NCBI GenBank assembly: GCA_900313925.1
Contig: OMTF01000053.1
Span: 1-41,082 of the forward strand
DNA length: 41,082 nt
Origin: an uncultured Eubacteriales bacterium
Lineage (GTDB): Bacteria; Bacillota; Clostridia; Oscillospirales; Oscillospiraceae
Reading direction: 5' to 3'
Position numbers and translations under genes: made by a program. Positions 25,018 through 33,678 of this stretch are shown in pieces. The number at the start of each line of letters is the position of its first letter. The stretch's first letter is position 1. The notes below the pieces were generated by a model. That model made no database searches and was not told where the DNA came from. It was given only the letters and a program-made list of their open reading frames with translations.

Positions 25018-27369
25018 TCAGGTGTGCCATTTCCAGTTTGCAATTTCCGGCATATCCACTCCGTACCGCCGAATGTACTGCTTGTGCTCCAGCAGCTTAT
25101 CTTTCATCTGCTGATTCAGAGCGGCGCCCCGATTTCCGAGAACCGGCAGATGCTTGAGGGCAAGCATGACCAGATCATAGCGGTCAATTCCGTTCAGAAC
25201 CCGCATATCAAAGGGAGTTGTAATGGTTCCCTCCTCAATGTAGCCCCGCACATGGATATCCTTATTATAACGCCGGTATGTCAATTTGTGAATGAGAGAC
25301 GGATAGCCGTGAAACGCGAAAACAATCGGCTTATCCCGGGTAAAGAGCGAATCGTAGTCGGAGTCCGACAGTCCGTGCGGGTGCTGCGAATCGGATTCCA
25401 GACGCATCAGATCCACCACATTGACGACCCGGATTTTCAGCTCCGGGAAGGCGTCCCGCAGAATCGTCACCGCGGCCAGCGTCTCCAGCGTCGGTGTGTC
25501 GCCGCAGCAGGCCATGATCAGGTCCGGCTCTTTTCCCTGATCATTTGATGCCCAGTCCCAGATGCCGATTCCGTTCGTGCAGTGGCGAACCGCCTGATCC
25601 ATGGACAGCCACTGATGGCTGGGGTGCTTGGACGTTACCAGTACATTGACATAGTTGCGGGAACGGATACAGTGATCAAAACAGCTCAGAAGGCAGTTCG
25701 CGTCCGGCGGCAGATACATGCGCACGACATCGGCTTTCTTGTTTGTGACGTGATCCAGGAAACCGGGATCCTGGTGCGTAAATCCGTTATGATCCTGCTG
25801 CCAGACATTGGAGGACAGAATATAGTTGAGCGATGCAATCGGCATTCTCCAGGGAAGCTGATTGCAGACTTTCAGCCATTTCGCGTGCTGGGAGAACATG
25901 GAATCCACGATGCGGATGAAAGCTTCATAGGAACAGAAGAAGCCATGCCGACCGGTCAGCAGGTAGCCCTCCAGCGTCCCTTCGCACATATGTTCGCTGA
26001 GCATGGAATCCATAACCCGGCCGTCTGCGCTCAAGCCGTCGTCCGCTTCATTTATTTCCTCCTGCCAGTCCCGGCTTTCCGCTTCGAAAACCTTGGTCAG
26101 ACGGTTGGAAGCGGTTTCATCCGGTCCGAATATGCGGAAATTGGTCGGATTGTCCCGATAAATATCCCGGACAAACCCGCCCAGAACCGTCATGTCCTCT
26201 GCCTGGACGGAACCGGGCGACGGAACCTCTACCGCGTATTCCTGAAAATCCGGAACGCGCAGGCTGCGCAGAAGCTTTCCGCCGTTTGCATGCGGATTCA
26301 TCCCCATGCGCCGGTCCCCTTTCGGTGCGATCTCCATCATATCCTCAACGGGAACCCCGTTGGAATCGAAGAGCTCTTCCGGCTTGTAGCTGCGAAGCCA
26401 GGTTTCAATAATGTGAATGTGCTCCGGCGTATCTGCCTGCACGGGAACCTGATGCGCGCGGTAGCTTCCCTCTACGGGCTTGCTGTCGACGACTTTCGGA
26501 CCGGTCCATCCCTTTGGACTGCGCAGTACGATCATCGGCCAGGCGGGGCGGCCGTTCTGCTCTCCGCTGCGGGCAAGCCGCTGAATTTCTGAAATCCGAT
26601 CCAGAACTTCATCCAAGGTATCGGCCATCTGCCGATGCATCACGGCGGGATCGGATCCTTCCACGAAGTGCGGGTCCCAGCCGGCGCCCCGCAGATACAT
26701 CGTCAGTTCCTCCTTCGGAATTCGTGCCAGAAGGGTCGGATTTGCAATTTTAAAACCATTCAGGTGGAGAATGGGAAGCACCGCGCCGTCGTGCACGGGG
26801 CTTATAAACTTATTGATCTGCCAGCCTGCGGCGAGAGGACCCGTTTCGGCTTCTCCGTCTCCGACGACGCAGGCCGCGATCAGACCGGGATTGTCCAGCA
26901 CAGCACCTAGTGCGTGAAACAGGGAATATCCCAGCTCTCCGCCCTCATGGATGGAACCGGGCGTTTCCGGAGCGACATGCGAGGGAACGCCGCCGGGGAA
27001 AGAGAACTGCTTGAAGAGCTTCCGCATGCCCTCTTCGTCCCGGGAAATGTTCGGATAGATTTCGGTATAGGAACCGTCCAGCCAGTCCTGGGCGATCATC
27101 GCATTTCCTCCGTGCCCCGGGCCGGACAGATATATCATGTCAAGATCCCGATCGCAGATGGCACGGTTCAGATGCGTATAGATAAAGTTCTGCCCCGGGA
27201 CGGTGCCCCAGTGCCCGACAATTTTCTTTTTCATCTGTTCCGGCTTCAGACTTTCCTTCAGAAGAGGATTGTCAAGAAGGTAAAGCTGAGCAGCAGAGAG
27301 ATAGTTGGCTGCCCGCCACCAGAGATCCATTTTCCGGATTTGTTCGCTGCTTGCATGAAATGATGCCAT
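25018..27369 (-). CDS. xfp: Xylulose-5-phosphate/fructose-6-phosphate phosphoketolase
   Basis: A thiamin-diphosphate enzyme that splits xylulose 5-phosphate or fructose 6-phosphate with phosphate to give acetyl phosphate (783 residues; cytosol). It opens with [19 protein letters not shown] and [20 protein letters not shown]. The ThDP-binding motif [14 protein letters not shown] is near residue 168, preceded by [21 protein letters not shown]. Later [19 protein letters not shown] and [30 protein letters not shown] are also typical. Acetyl phosphate from this reaction would support ATP formation through acetate kinase (not in the window). Its ATG follows AGGAGGATGTACA on the minus strand, 66 nt after ispE. 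Confidence 0.98.
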   Translation of the reverse strand: MASFHASSEQIRKMDLWWRAANYLSAAQLYLLDNPLLKESLKPEQMKKKIVGHWGTVPGQNFIYTHLNRAICDRDLDMIYLSGPGHGGNAMIAQDWLDGSYTEIYPNISRDEEGMRKLFKQFSFPGGVPSHVAPETPGSIHEGGELGYSLFHALGAVLDNPGLIAACVVGDGEAETGPLAAGWQINKFISPVHDGAVLPILHLNGFKIANPTLLARIPKEELTMYLRGAGWDPHFVEGSDPAVMHRQMADTLDEVLDRISEIQRLARSGEQNGRPAWPMIVLRSPKGWTGPKVVDSKPVEGSYRAHQVPVQADTPEHIHIIETWLRSYKPEELFDSNGVPVEDMMEIAPKGDRRMGMNPHANGGKLLRSLRVPDFQEYAVEVPSPGSVQAEDMTVLGGFVRDIYRDNPTNFRIFGPDETASNRLTKVFEAESRDWQEEINEADDGLSADGRVMDSMLSEHMCEGTLEGYLLTGRHGFFCSYEAFIRIVDSMFSQHAKWLKVCNQLPWRMPIASLNYILSSNVWQQDHNGFTHQDPGFLDHVTNKKADVVRMYLPPDANCLLSCFDHCIRSRNYVNVLVTSKHPSHQWLSMDQAVRHCTNGIGIWDWASNDQGKEPDLIMACCGDTPTLETLAAVTILRDAFPELKIRVVNVVDLMRLESDSQHPHGLSDSDYDSLFTRDKPIVFAFHGYPSLIHKLTYRRYNKDIHVRGYIEEGTITTPFDMRVLNGIDRYDLVMLALKHLPVLGNRGAALNQQMKDKLLEHKQYIRRYGVDMPEIANWKWHT

Positions 27370-27435
27370 TGTACATCCTCCTGTTTGTCCGCCGTGCGGA
27401 CTCGACTTTTTTTGTTCTATACTAAGAGCTGCAGC

Positions 27436-28314
27436 CTAGGAGGCTGCAGGCTTCATGGGCGGGACGCTGACGGCTTCAAACCACTGAATTTCCGGAAGCT
27501 CCAGCCGCAGCGCAGCGGCGGCCGCCGCCGCACAGTCGCGTTCTTTAAACAGACCGTAGACGGCCGATCCGGAACCGGTCATGACCGCACCCAGCGCACC
27601 GTGCGCAAGGATGCGCTGCCGGATGCGGGAAACGGTTTGCACCCGTCGATCCGGAACCTCCTCGAAAACGTTGTAGAGACGGTGGGAAATTCCCTCCAGA
27701 TCTCCTTCCCGGAGCGCATGGAGTACGCCGTTCGTATCCGGATGGTTGCGGCTCTGAACCCGATCGTATTCCCGATACAATACCGGCGTGGAAATGCCGA
27801 AGTGAGGCTTACCAATCACAAAGCAGCACGGCGGAAGATCGGGAAGAACTTCCAGATCTGTTCCGCGGCCGGTTGCAAGCTGTGTGCCGCCCCGTATGCA
27901 GAAAGGAACGTCCGAACCGACGGCGGCTCCCAGCTCCTCCAGCTGCCGTACGGAAAAATGGCCGGGATAAAGGCGGCTCAGTCCCCGCAGCACGGCAGCC
28001 GCGTCCGCGGATCCGCCAGCCATGCCCGAGCCGATAGGGATGATTTTATCGATGCGGATCGACACGCCGCCCTGAATACCGCTGCCGAAAAAAATCTGCG
28101 CAGCCTTTACGGCAAGATTCTGGCTGTCCGTGGGAATCCGGCGGCAGTTTGACTGCACGGTTATGCCGGAAGAGGTCCGGACAAGATCCAGCCGATCCTG
28201 CAGGGATACAGACTGCATAATCGTAACGAGATTGTGATATCCGTCCGGGCGCAGTCCCGTGATATCCAGCGTCAGATTCAGTTTTGCCGGGGCCAGTTCC
28301 TGCAGACGGTCCAT
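27436..28314 (-). CDS. ispE: 4-diphosphocytidyl-2-C-methyl-D-erythritol kinase
   Basis: The fourth enzyme of the MEP isoprenoid pathway; a GHMP-fold kinase (292 residues) that phosphorylates CDP-methylerythritol with ATP. APAKLNLTLDITGLRPDGYHNL is the family N-terminal motif, GSGMAGGSADAAAVLRGL is the ATP loop (motif 2, about 92-109) and the AVMTGSGSAVYGLF motif 3 lies near 253-266. ATG on the minus strand after AAAGGAG. It is the first gene of the leftward ispE-xfp-ECF group. Confidence 0.97.
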   Translation of the reverse strand: MDRLQELAPAKLNLTLDITGLRPDGYHNLVTIMQSVSLQDRLDLVRTSSGITVQSNCRRIPTDSQNLAVKAAQIFFGSGIQGGVSIRIDKIIPIGSGMAGGSADAAAVLRGLSRLYPGHFSVRQLEELGAAVGSDVPFCIRGGTQLATGRGTDLEVLPDLPPCCFVIGKPHFGISTPVLYREYDRVQSRNHPDTNGVLHALREGDLEGISHRLYNVFEEVPDRRVQTVSRIRQRILAHGALGAVMTGSGSAVYGLFKERDCAAAAAAALRLELPEIQWFEAVSVPPMKPAAS

Positions 28315-28364
28315 AAAAACTCCTTTGCCTTTGGGCGGCTCCGCCCCCTTTTCGCAACAACGAT

Positions 28365-28373
28365 ACTATATCA
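28365..28373 (-). promoter_or_regulatory. Candidate ispE promoter (extended -10)
   Basis: Read on the minus strand, TGATATAGT gives an extended -10 (TG, one base, TATAGT; 28373 to 28365). The best -35, 17 bp further, is GAACTT and is weak. It lies about 50 bp upstream of the ispE start in the divergent region with the Fe-S pair. The plus-strand promoter for the latter was not convincing. Confidence 0.4.
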
Positions 28374-28507
28374 CAAATGGGACGGAAAAGTTCGCTAAAA
28401 AAACCGCCTGCTGTAGCATGCGCAATAGTAGGATAGCCTAAGATGTGTTATGCTTTGGCCGTAAAGACAAAAAAATATACGAAAAAACGATTCTGAGGGG
28501 GGAGTTT

Positions 28508-29248
28508 ATGCTCGAACTTAAAAACGTTTCCTTCGGCGTGAATACAGAAGAAGGCGAAAAAGAAATTATCCGGGATGTCAGCATGACCGTGGAGGACAAT
28601 CAGTTTCTGGTCATCACAGGCCCGAACGGCGGCGGCAAATCGACTCTCGCAAGACTGATTGTGGGAATCGAGAAGCCGGACAGCGGGAAAATTCTCTTCA
28701 ACGGAGAAGACATTACGGATCGATCCGTCACGGAACGGGCCCGCATGGGAATCAGCTTTGCCTTTCAGCAGCCGGTCAAGTTCAAGGGCATCCAGGTTAT
28801 CGACCTGCTCCGCATTGCGTCGGGAAAGCAGCTTACGGTTTCGGAAGCCTGCGAGTATCTTTCCGAGGTCGGCTTATGCGCCAGAGACTATATTGAACGG
28901 GAAGTCAACAGCAGTCTTTCCGGCGGGGAAATGAAGCGGATTGAGATCGCAACGGTAATTGCCCGGGACACGAAGCTTTCCGTATTTGACGAACCGGAAG
29001 CGGGCATCGACCTGTGGAGCTTCAAGAATCTGATACAGGTGTTCGTCCGGATGCAGAGCAGGAACAAAGGGTCGATTATCATTATCTCGCACCAGGAAAG
29101 AATACTGAACATCGCGGACAAGATTGTCGTCATCAACAGCGGCCGGGTCGAGAAATCCGGACCCAAGGACGAAATTCTTCCAAGTCTGCTTGGAACGAGC
29201 TCGGCTGTCAATGCATGCCAGCAGCTGGAGAGAGGGGGGAGCATCTGA
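28508..29248 (+). CDS. SufC-like ATPase of a minimal SUF-type Fe-S assembly system
   Basis: An ABC-family ATPase without membrane segments, 246 residues, similar to SufC, which drives Fe-S cluster assembly on SufB. Walker A is GPNGGGKST (38-46), the ABC signature SLSGGEMKR (about 136-144) and Walker B LSVFDEPEAGID (about 157-168). The SufC-like feature GISFAFQQPVKFKGIQVIDLLRIA follows the Q-loop. The start is ATG 28508 after GGGGGGAG; an upstream frame from 28445 is poor. It overlaps the partner gene by TGATG. No sufS, sufU or sufD gene is near. This two-gene form fits the minimal system (called SMS in recent literature, from memory) of anaerobes. Confidence 0.88.
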   Translation: MLELKNVSFGVNTEEGEKEIIRDVSMTVEDNQFLVITGPNGGGKSTLARLIVGIEKPDSGKILFNGEDITDRSVTERARMGISFAFQQPVKFKGIQVIDLLRIASGKQLTVSEACEYLSEVGLCARDYIEREVNSSLSGGEMKRIEIATVIARDTKLSVFDEPEAGIDLWSFKNLIQVFVRMQSRNKGSIIIISHQERILNIADKIVVINSGRVEKSGPKDEILPSLLGTSSAVNACQQLERGGSI

Positions 29249-30168
29249 TGCTGGACGAGATACAGAAAAGACTTCTGAAGGAGGTTGCGGATCTGGACAA
29301 GCTCCCGGTTGGAGCCTTCAACATCCGTGCAAACGGAAAGGCGGAAGCAAGAAATTCCACCGCCCATATTGAAATCACGCCTAAAACGGACGTAAGCGGC
29401 ATCGATATCCGGATTAAGCCGGGAACGAAGAATGAAAGCGTGCACATTCCTGTAGTGATGAACCAGAGCGGACTCAAGGAAATGGTATACAATGACTTCT
29501 ACGTCGGCGAGGACTGCGATGTCGTCATCGTTGCCGGCTGCGGCATTGATAACTGCGGCGGCAAGGATTCGGAGCATGACGGAATCCACCGCTTCTACGT
29601 CGGAAAAAATTCAAAGGTCAAATACATTGAAAAGCATTTTGGAAGCGGTACCGGAAAAGGGAAAAGAATCCTGAACCCCGGAACCGAGGTGTACCTGGAT
29701 GAAAACAGCGTCATGGAAATGGAAATGACGCAGATCAAGGGCGTGGACGATACCGTCCGGACCACGAAGGCGGAACTTAAGGAAGGCGCCCGTCTTGTGG
29801 TTCGCGAAAGGCTGATGACACACGGCGATCAAAATGCCGACAGCAGCTATGCCGTTTCGCTTAACGGGAAAAAGTCCAGCGCCGACGTTGTTTCCCGCGG
29901 CGTTGCCCGGGACCGTTCCCGGCAGAAGCTGGAGCTGAAAATAACCGGAAACGCGCCCTGCTCCGGTCATACCGAATGCGATTCCATTATTATGGATGAT
30001 GCAAAGATCCTGGCGGTTCCCTCTCTGGAGGCAAACGATCTGGATGCCGCGCTTGTGCATGAGGCCGCCATCGGAAAGATTGCCGGGGATCAAATCATCA
30101 AGCTGATGACCCTTGGCCTGACCGAAGAAGAAGCCGAGGAACAGATTATCAGCGGTTTCCTGAAATAG
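29248..30168 (+). CDS. SufB/SufD-family protein, short form
   Basis: A 306-residue SufBD-family scaffold, shorter than SufB (about 465-495) because the long N-terminal region is missing. The beta-helix core is recognisable (VYLDENSVMEMEMTQIKG, and the closing LEANDLDAALVHEAAIGKIAGDQIIKLMTLGLTEEEAEEQIISGFL). Cysteines at 98, 103, 238 and 244 (the last in HTECDS) are candidate cluster ligands, inferred by position only. It starts on the TGA of the SufC-like gene (TGATG). With one scaffold and one ATPase, the pair probably forms a B2C2 complex. Cysteine desulfurase must come from elsewhere. Confidence 0.88.
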   Translation: MLDEIQKRLLKEVADLDKLPVGAFNIRANGKAEARNSTAHIEITPKTDVSGIDIRIKPGTKNESVHIPVVMNQSGLKEMVYNDFYVGEDCDVVIVAGCGIDNCGGKDSEHDGIHRFYVGKNSKVKYIEKHFGSGTGKGKRILNPGTEVYLDENSVMEMEMTQIKGVDDTVRTTKAELKEGARLVVRERLMTHGDQNADSSYAVSLNGKKSSADVVSRGVARDRSRQKLELKITGNAPCSGHTECDSIIMDDAKILAVPSLEANDLDAALVHEAAIGKIAGDQIIKLMTLGLTEEEAEEQIISGFLK

Positions 30169-30205
30169 TAATTGAGAGAAAAGACAGAGCAAAAAGGAAT
30201 GGCCG

Positions 30206-30235
30206 GCTGCCGTAGCGCGGAAGAGCGCTTGCAGC
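30206..30235 (+). other. Hairpin downstream of the SufB-like gene
   Basis: GCTGC 30206-30210 and AGCGC 30214-30218 pair with GCGCT 30225-30229 and GCAGC 30231-30235 in a nested stem around GGAAGA. There is no T tract. It may protect the 3' end of the Fe-S mRNA. Significance is uncertain. Confidence 0.35.
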
Positions 30236-30252
30236 GGAAATAAGAGAAAACA

Positions 30253-30287
30253 GGAGCATATCCGCGGATGTATCCCGGATATGCTCC
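30253..30287 (-). terminator. Terminator for the hemZ-uridine-kinase operon
   Basis: GGAGCATATCC 30253-30263 is a perfect 11-bp reverse complement of GGATATGCTCC 30277-30287. On the minus strand it is followed by TGTTTTCTCTT and lies 26 nt after the stop of the kinase gene, so leftward termination is well supported. It may also stop the rightward SufB-like transcript, although the tract there (GAATTGTATT) is weak. Confidence 0.75.
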
Positions 30288-30312
30288 GAATTGTATTCCA
30301 TTTCGGCCGGCG

Positions 30313-31248
30313 TCAGCTGTAAAGGGCTCCTCCGCCGATGAACTCCCGGATCATGGCGTCCGGCGTGACGTACTTTTCATCAATTACACCGAACAGCTGA
30401 AGGGCGGGAAGGACCGACTTCAGTTCTTCGTAGCGCTCAATCCCTTCGGGAACCGTCTGGAACAAGTTCGTTGCGGTCTCATTCATGACGGCAAGCTCAT
30501 AGGGGAAGGACGTATCAAACTGGTAATTGGCTTTATGCTTGAAGGGAGAAATGTAGAGCTTCTCGCCCCTGCGGACATTGCTCCACATCCCCATCGTTAC
30601 TGCCGGGTCGGCGCCCCGGAAATTATAGTCGCGGACAAGACGGCGAACCAGGCGGAACCAGGTGCTCTTGAAAACGACCTTATCCTGAAAGACCACATTG
30701 CTGCGTGCGGAGAGATAGAGCTTGAAGGCCTCCGGATGGGCTTCCGTGATCCGGTCATTCAGTGCATGAATCCCCTCGAAAACCACGATTTCATCCTTCT
30801 TCAGTTGCACGCTGCGGGAGGATTCCGTCACCCGCATCTGCCGGGAAAACTCATATTTCGGCACATAGATTTTTTCACCGCGGGACAGCTGATCAAAATG
30901 CTTATTGAGGAGATCAAAGTCGAGGCAGAGGGGAGATTCCAGATCAATTTCACCCTCCGGAGTGCGGGGACTGGTTTTTGGATCCACCGTTTTGAAATAA
31001 TCGTCCAGGCCGATGTAGTGCGTCCGGACCCCTTTTCGCTCCAGCGTCTGAGAAATTTTCATGGAAGTCGTTGTTTTGCCGCTGCCGGAAGGGCCGGAAA
31101 GCAGGACGATGGGACTCTGTGCCAGATTCCGGATAATCAGGTCGGCAACATGATCCACGCGCTTATCGTAAACAGCATCGGCTTCCTCAATAAATTCCTT
31201 CGGATCCGCCACCGTTCGAAAATTAATTTCTTCCAGACTGAATGCCAT
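30313..31248 (-). CDS. Uridine kinase / phosphoribulokinase family nucleoside kinase
   Basis: A P-loop kinase of the PRK/uridine kinase family, 311 residues. GPSGSGKTT (52-60) is the Walker A loop, YIGLDDYFK is the substrate-side motif, LDFDLLNKHFDQLSRGEKIYVPKYEF and VVFEGIHALND follow as in uridine kinases. It is longer than Udk (about 210) by an N-terminal 45-residue piece and a C-terminal 100-residue piece; many Firmicutes have this longer form, annotated as nucleoside kinase. The substrate is not proven. Its ATG (31248) lies 26 nt inside the end of hemZ, with AAAGGAG, so the two are translated together. Confidence 0.8.
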   Translation of the reverse strand: MAFSLEEINFRTVADPKEFIEEADAVYDKRVDHVADLIIRNLAQSPIVLLSGPSGSGKTTTSMKISQTLERKGVRTHYIGLDDYFKTVDPKTSPRTPEGEIDLESPLCLDFDLLNKHFDQLSRGEKIYVPKYEFSRQMRVTESSRSVQLKKDEIVVFEGIHALNDRITEAHPEAFKLYLSARSNVVFQDKVVFKSTWFRLVRRLVRDYNFRGADPAVTMGMWSNVRRGEKLYISPFKHKANYQFDTSFPYELAVMNETATNLFQTVPEGIERYEELKSVLPALQLFGVIDEKYVTPDAMIREFIGGGALYS

Positions 31249-32737
31249 TATAGAACTCCTTTATATTTTTCTTTTTTTCGCAGATGTCTGCAATGTTCCG
31301 GATATATTCCTCCGGGTATTTCGGGTTTATTTGCCGGAGATTTCTTCCGTCTCCCGGCGCGATCAGCTTGGTGGAACCGCCGCCGCCGGCGGCAAGCACG
31401 GAGCAGAGCTCCTCCATCATGCAGATGTTGTATAGATTTTCTTCCCCGGGCAGAGTCCAGCCGGTGTTTTCAAATCCTCCGAGCATATTTTTCTGCCTGT
31501 AAAGATAATAGGGACGGTAGCCGCTGTCCCGCAGGCTGCGGTAGGCTTCCCGGAGCATCCCGCCCACCGCTTTGCCATCGGGCAGAGATTCCCCCTGCTG
31601 CCGGATGAGACGGGATCCCTTTTTCAGAGACAGCGTATGAACCGTTATATTTTCCGGACGGAAGGTCAAAACTTCCCGCAGGGAGAGAGAAAATCCATCC
31701 GGCGTGTCCTCCGGCAGCCCGGCAATCAGATCCATGTTTACGGAAAAACCGGTCCGCTCCCGGACAAGAGCCAGCGCGCGTCGTATGTCCTCCGCCGTGT
31801 GCCGCCTTCCGATGGCACGCAGAACGGCGTCCGACATGGTCTGCGGATTTACACTGATGCGGGTTGCTCCGCATTTCTGCAGGGCTTCCAGCCGGTCCAC
31901 CGTAATCGTATCCGGCCGTCCCGCTTCTACCGTAAGTTCACGGCAGTGCTGCAGATCGAAATCGTCATGAAGACGGGTCAGGAGGATTTCCAGCTGCTGC
32001 GCGGAAAGCGTAGTAGGCGTTCCGCCTCCCAGATAAACGGATTCCACTCGCAGGGAAAGCTGCCGGCAGATCTCCCCGATGGAATCCAATTCCCGCGCCA
32101 GCGCGTCCAGAAACGCCGGGACCAGCTCCCTATTCTTCTCTACGCTCTGGCTTACAAAACTGCAGTAGGCACAGCGCGTCGGGCAGAAGGGGATGCCGAT
32201 ATACAGGCAGACGCTTTGCGGCTGCAGCAGGCGCCGCGCAGATCTTGTGCTTTCGGCGGTCTCCCTGCAGAGTTCCGCCCGCAGAGGATCGGCACCGTAG
32301 CGCCGGCAGAAAGCCGTTTCCGCCCGGCTTCCGGTACGTCCGCTTTCCAAAATCGGGACCATCAGCTTCCCCGGCCGCACACCTGTCACCGCGCCCCAGG
32401 GCATCTGCGAATGGCCTGCGTGCCGGGCTGCCCGGTAAATGGCGTCCCGGAGGAGCCTCTGTTCCCCGCGTTCCCGAAGAAGGGGAGTCTGCAGCCGGTC
32501 CAGCGCTGCGGACGCGCGGCCGAGACCCCGCTTTCCCTCTTTACGGAGGACCGCCGTCGCGGTCAGATAGCGCTCGCCTTCCCGCAGCGAAATTTGGATT
32601 GAATCCCCGCCGCAGGCTCGGTCGGTATAGGTCAGTTTCAGTTGCGGATATAAGGTGAATAAAGCCTGCTCAATCGCATAGCGGCTGTCCGTACCGTGAA
32701 GAACAACATCCAAAACCGTTTGGAAACCCCTTTCCAA
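31223..32737 (-). CDS. hemZ: HemZ-type coproporphyrinogen III oxidase-like radical SAM enzyme
   Basis: An oxygen-independent coproporphyrinogen dehydrogenase-like radical SAM protein (about 500 residues, the HemZ length), acting in haem synthesis or as a related HemN-like enzyme. The [4Fe-4S] motif is Cys185-x3-Cys189-x2-Cys192 in IPFCPTRCAYCSF; VYLGGGTPTTLS, NMDLIAGLPEDT and the C-terminal YYLYRQKNMLGGFENTGW of HemZ follow. The start is not clear: the frame opens at a TTG (32737-32735), and another TTG at 32713 gives a start closer to the usual HemZ N-terminus. The haem pathway genes are not in the window. Overlaps the kinase gene by 26 bp. Confidence 0.86.
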   Translation of the reverse strand: MERGFQTVLDVVLHGTDSRYAIEQALFTLYPQLKLTYTDRACGGDSIQISLREGERYLTATAVLRKEGKRGLGRASAALDRLQTPLLRERGEQRLLRDAIYRAARHAGHSQMPWGAVTGVRPGKLMVPILESGRTGSRAETAFCRRYGADPLRAELCRETAESTRSARRLLQPQSVCLYIGIPFCPTRCAYCSFVSQSVEKNRELVPAFLDALARELDSIGEICRQLSLRVESVYLGGGTPTTLSAQQLEILLTRLHDDFDLQHCRELTVEAGRPDTITVDRLEALQKCGATRISVNPQTMSDAVLRAIGRRHTAEDIRRALALVRERTGFSVNMDLIAGLPEDTPDGFSLSLREVLTFRPENITVHTLSLKKGSRLIRQQGESLPDGKAVGGMLREAYRSLRDSGYRPYYLYRQKNMLGGFENTGWTLPGEENLYNICMMEELCSVLAAGGGGSTKLIAPGDGRNLRQINPKYPEEYIRNIADICEKKKNIKEFYNGIQSGRN

Positions 32738-32776
32738 GGAAAATATAGAGGCAAAACCTTAAATAAATATTACAAC

Positions 32777-32822
32777 AAAAAAACGGTCCGTCACTTTGCG
32801 CCATTTGCACAAAGTGTGCGGA
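32777..32822 (-). terminator. Intrinsic terminator in the hemZ leader (attenuator candidate)
   Basis: On the minus strand CACTTTGTGC pairs with GCGCAAAGTG (10 bp, one G-T pair, loop AAATG; plus-strand 32792-32816). It is extended by TCCG/CGGA (32819-32822 with 32787-32790) and followed by GTTTTTTT (A7 on plus at 32777-32783). It lies about 50-90 nt after the predicted hemZ transcription start and about 40-60 nt before the coding start, so reading through it would be needed to make the mRNA. Confidence 0.75.
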
Positions 32823-32874
32823 AGGAATCCGGAAAATTTCAGCAAAAGTTCCAAAAAACTGAAAATTAAAATTC

Positions 32875-32904
32875 ATTATAACACACAAGAACAGCACATG
32901 ACAA
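32875..32904 (-). promoter_or_regulatory. hemZ promoter
   Basis: Minus strand: TTGTCA (plus 32899-32904), 18 bp, TATAAT (plus 32875-32880). The -10 is perfect. Transcription would start near 32868 and give a leader of about 130 nt containing the terminator above. Confidence 0.78.
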
Positions 32905-32955
32905 GTATTTTCCTCTGAAAAATTGACCAAAAAACAGCGATTTCGGCGTTTTAAA

Positions 32956-32984
32956 TTGAAATGTAATAGAAAATGTGTTAAAAT
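32956..32984 (+). promoter_or_regulatory. carD promoter
   Basis: TTGAAA (32956-32961), exactly 17 bp, TAAAAT (32979-32984), strong match to sigma-A. Transcription would start near 32991, about 50 nt before the carD start. It is back-to-back with the hemZ promoter (about 50 bp apart). Confidence 0.8.
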
Positions 32985-33040
32985 AGCCACAGTTTAGGAA
33001 AGGGTAATGGAGTTATGGACGGTTAGAAACAAGGTGAATT

Positions 33041-33529
33041 ATGTACAGTATCGGAGACAAGGTAATTTACGGTGAGAACGGGGTCTGCGAAGTAAAGGAC
33101 ATCGGCCCCCTGGAGATGAACGGACTGGATCAGAGCCGCCAGTATTACACTCTTGAACCCATTGTGGGCAATGGCGTTTATTATACGCCGGTAGACAGCA
33201 AAGTGTACATGCGCAGCTGCATGACAAAGAAGGAAGCGGAAGACTTTCTCAAAAACATTGACAAAATTGAACCTGCCATCTGCCATGACATCCGCTTTAC
33301 GCATGTGGACGCATTTTACAAGGACCTGTTTCAGAAGCATACCTGCACGGCGCTGGTTGCGCTGCTCAAGGGCATCTATGCACAGGAGCGGAACACCCGT
33401 TCCAGCCGCATTGACATGGTGACAAAAAGAGCGAAGGAAATTCTGAACGGAGAGCTGTCCGTTGCATTGGACATTCCTTATGAGGAAACAGAGCAGTATG
33501 TGGCAAAGCGCATACAGAAGGCCTCCTGA
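33041..33529 (+). CDS. CarD/CdnL-family RNA polymerase-binding regulator
   Basis: A 162-residue protein of the CarD_CdnL_TRCF family. The N-terminal RID domain (YSIGDKVIYGENGVCEVKDIG and YYTLEPIVGNGVYYTPVD) binds the RNA polymerase beta lobe and stabilises open complexes; the helical C-terminal half (about 70-160) is DNA-binding in homologues. In Clostridia such proteins control rRNA and housekeeping transcription. ATG 33041 follows AAGGTG at a short spacing. It has its own promoter and a hairpin downstream. Confidence 0.9.
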   Translation: MYSIGDKVIYGENGVCEVKDIGPLEMNGLDQSRQYYTLEPIVGNGVYYTPVDSKVYMRSCMTKKEAEDFLKNIDKIEPAICHDIRFTHVDAFYKDLFQKHTCTALVALLKGIYAQERNTRSSRIDMVTKRAKEILNGELSVALDIPYEETEQYVAKRIQKAS

Positions 33530-33548
33530 CGGAGAAAGCCGAATATGC

Positions 33549-33591
33549 TCGCGAAAGCCGGGGCACAGAACATGTGCCCCGGCTTTCGCGA
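33549..33591. repeat. 19-bp perfect inverted repeat downstream of carD
   Basis: Arm 33549-33567, loop GAACA 33568-33572, arm 33573-33591, exact reverse complements with a GC-rich core (GCCGGGGCACA). It begins 20 nt after the carD stop. No T tract follows on either strand within 10 bases (ATACTGTGCC to the right, GCATATTC to the left). A very stable hairpin that may block 3' exonucleases or act as a terminator of another type. Confidence 0.7.
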
Positions 33592-33678
33592 TACTGTGCC
33601 CGGCGAAGCCGCGAATCCTTCGGAAATCTCCGAAAAACAGGAAGCGAGATCGGGAGGAGTACGCGGCGGGCGCCAGCA

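Noticed and set aside
25582-26592. A 336-codon open frame on the plus strand opposite the phosphoketolase gene
   Set aside because: Phosphoketolase motifs run through the whole region on the minus strand; the plus frame is unlike any protein family I know.
27370-27435. A promoter of its own for the phosphoketolase gene
   Set aside because: A TATAGA is present on the minus strand but no -35 at 16-18 bp; co-transcription with ispE is simpler.
28445-28507. N-terminal extension of the SufC-like protein
   Set aside because: No ribosome binding site and low similarity to the family; ATG 28508 follows a G-rich site and starts the ABC fold.
30268-31608. A 446-codon open frame on the plus strand over the kinase and hemZ ends
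   Set aside because: Runs across a terminator and two genes on the other strand; no domain.
33007-33075. A 22-codon upstream frame overlapping the carD start
   Set aside because: Its ribosome binding site spacing is poor and the peptide has no arrest-like feature; too short to call without conservation data.
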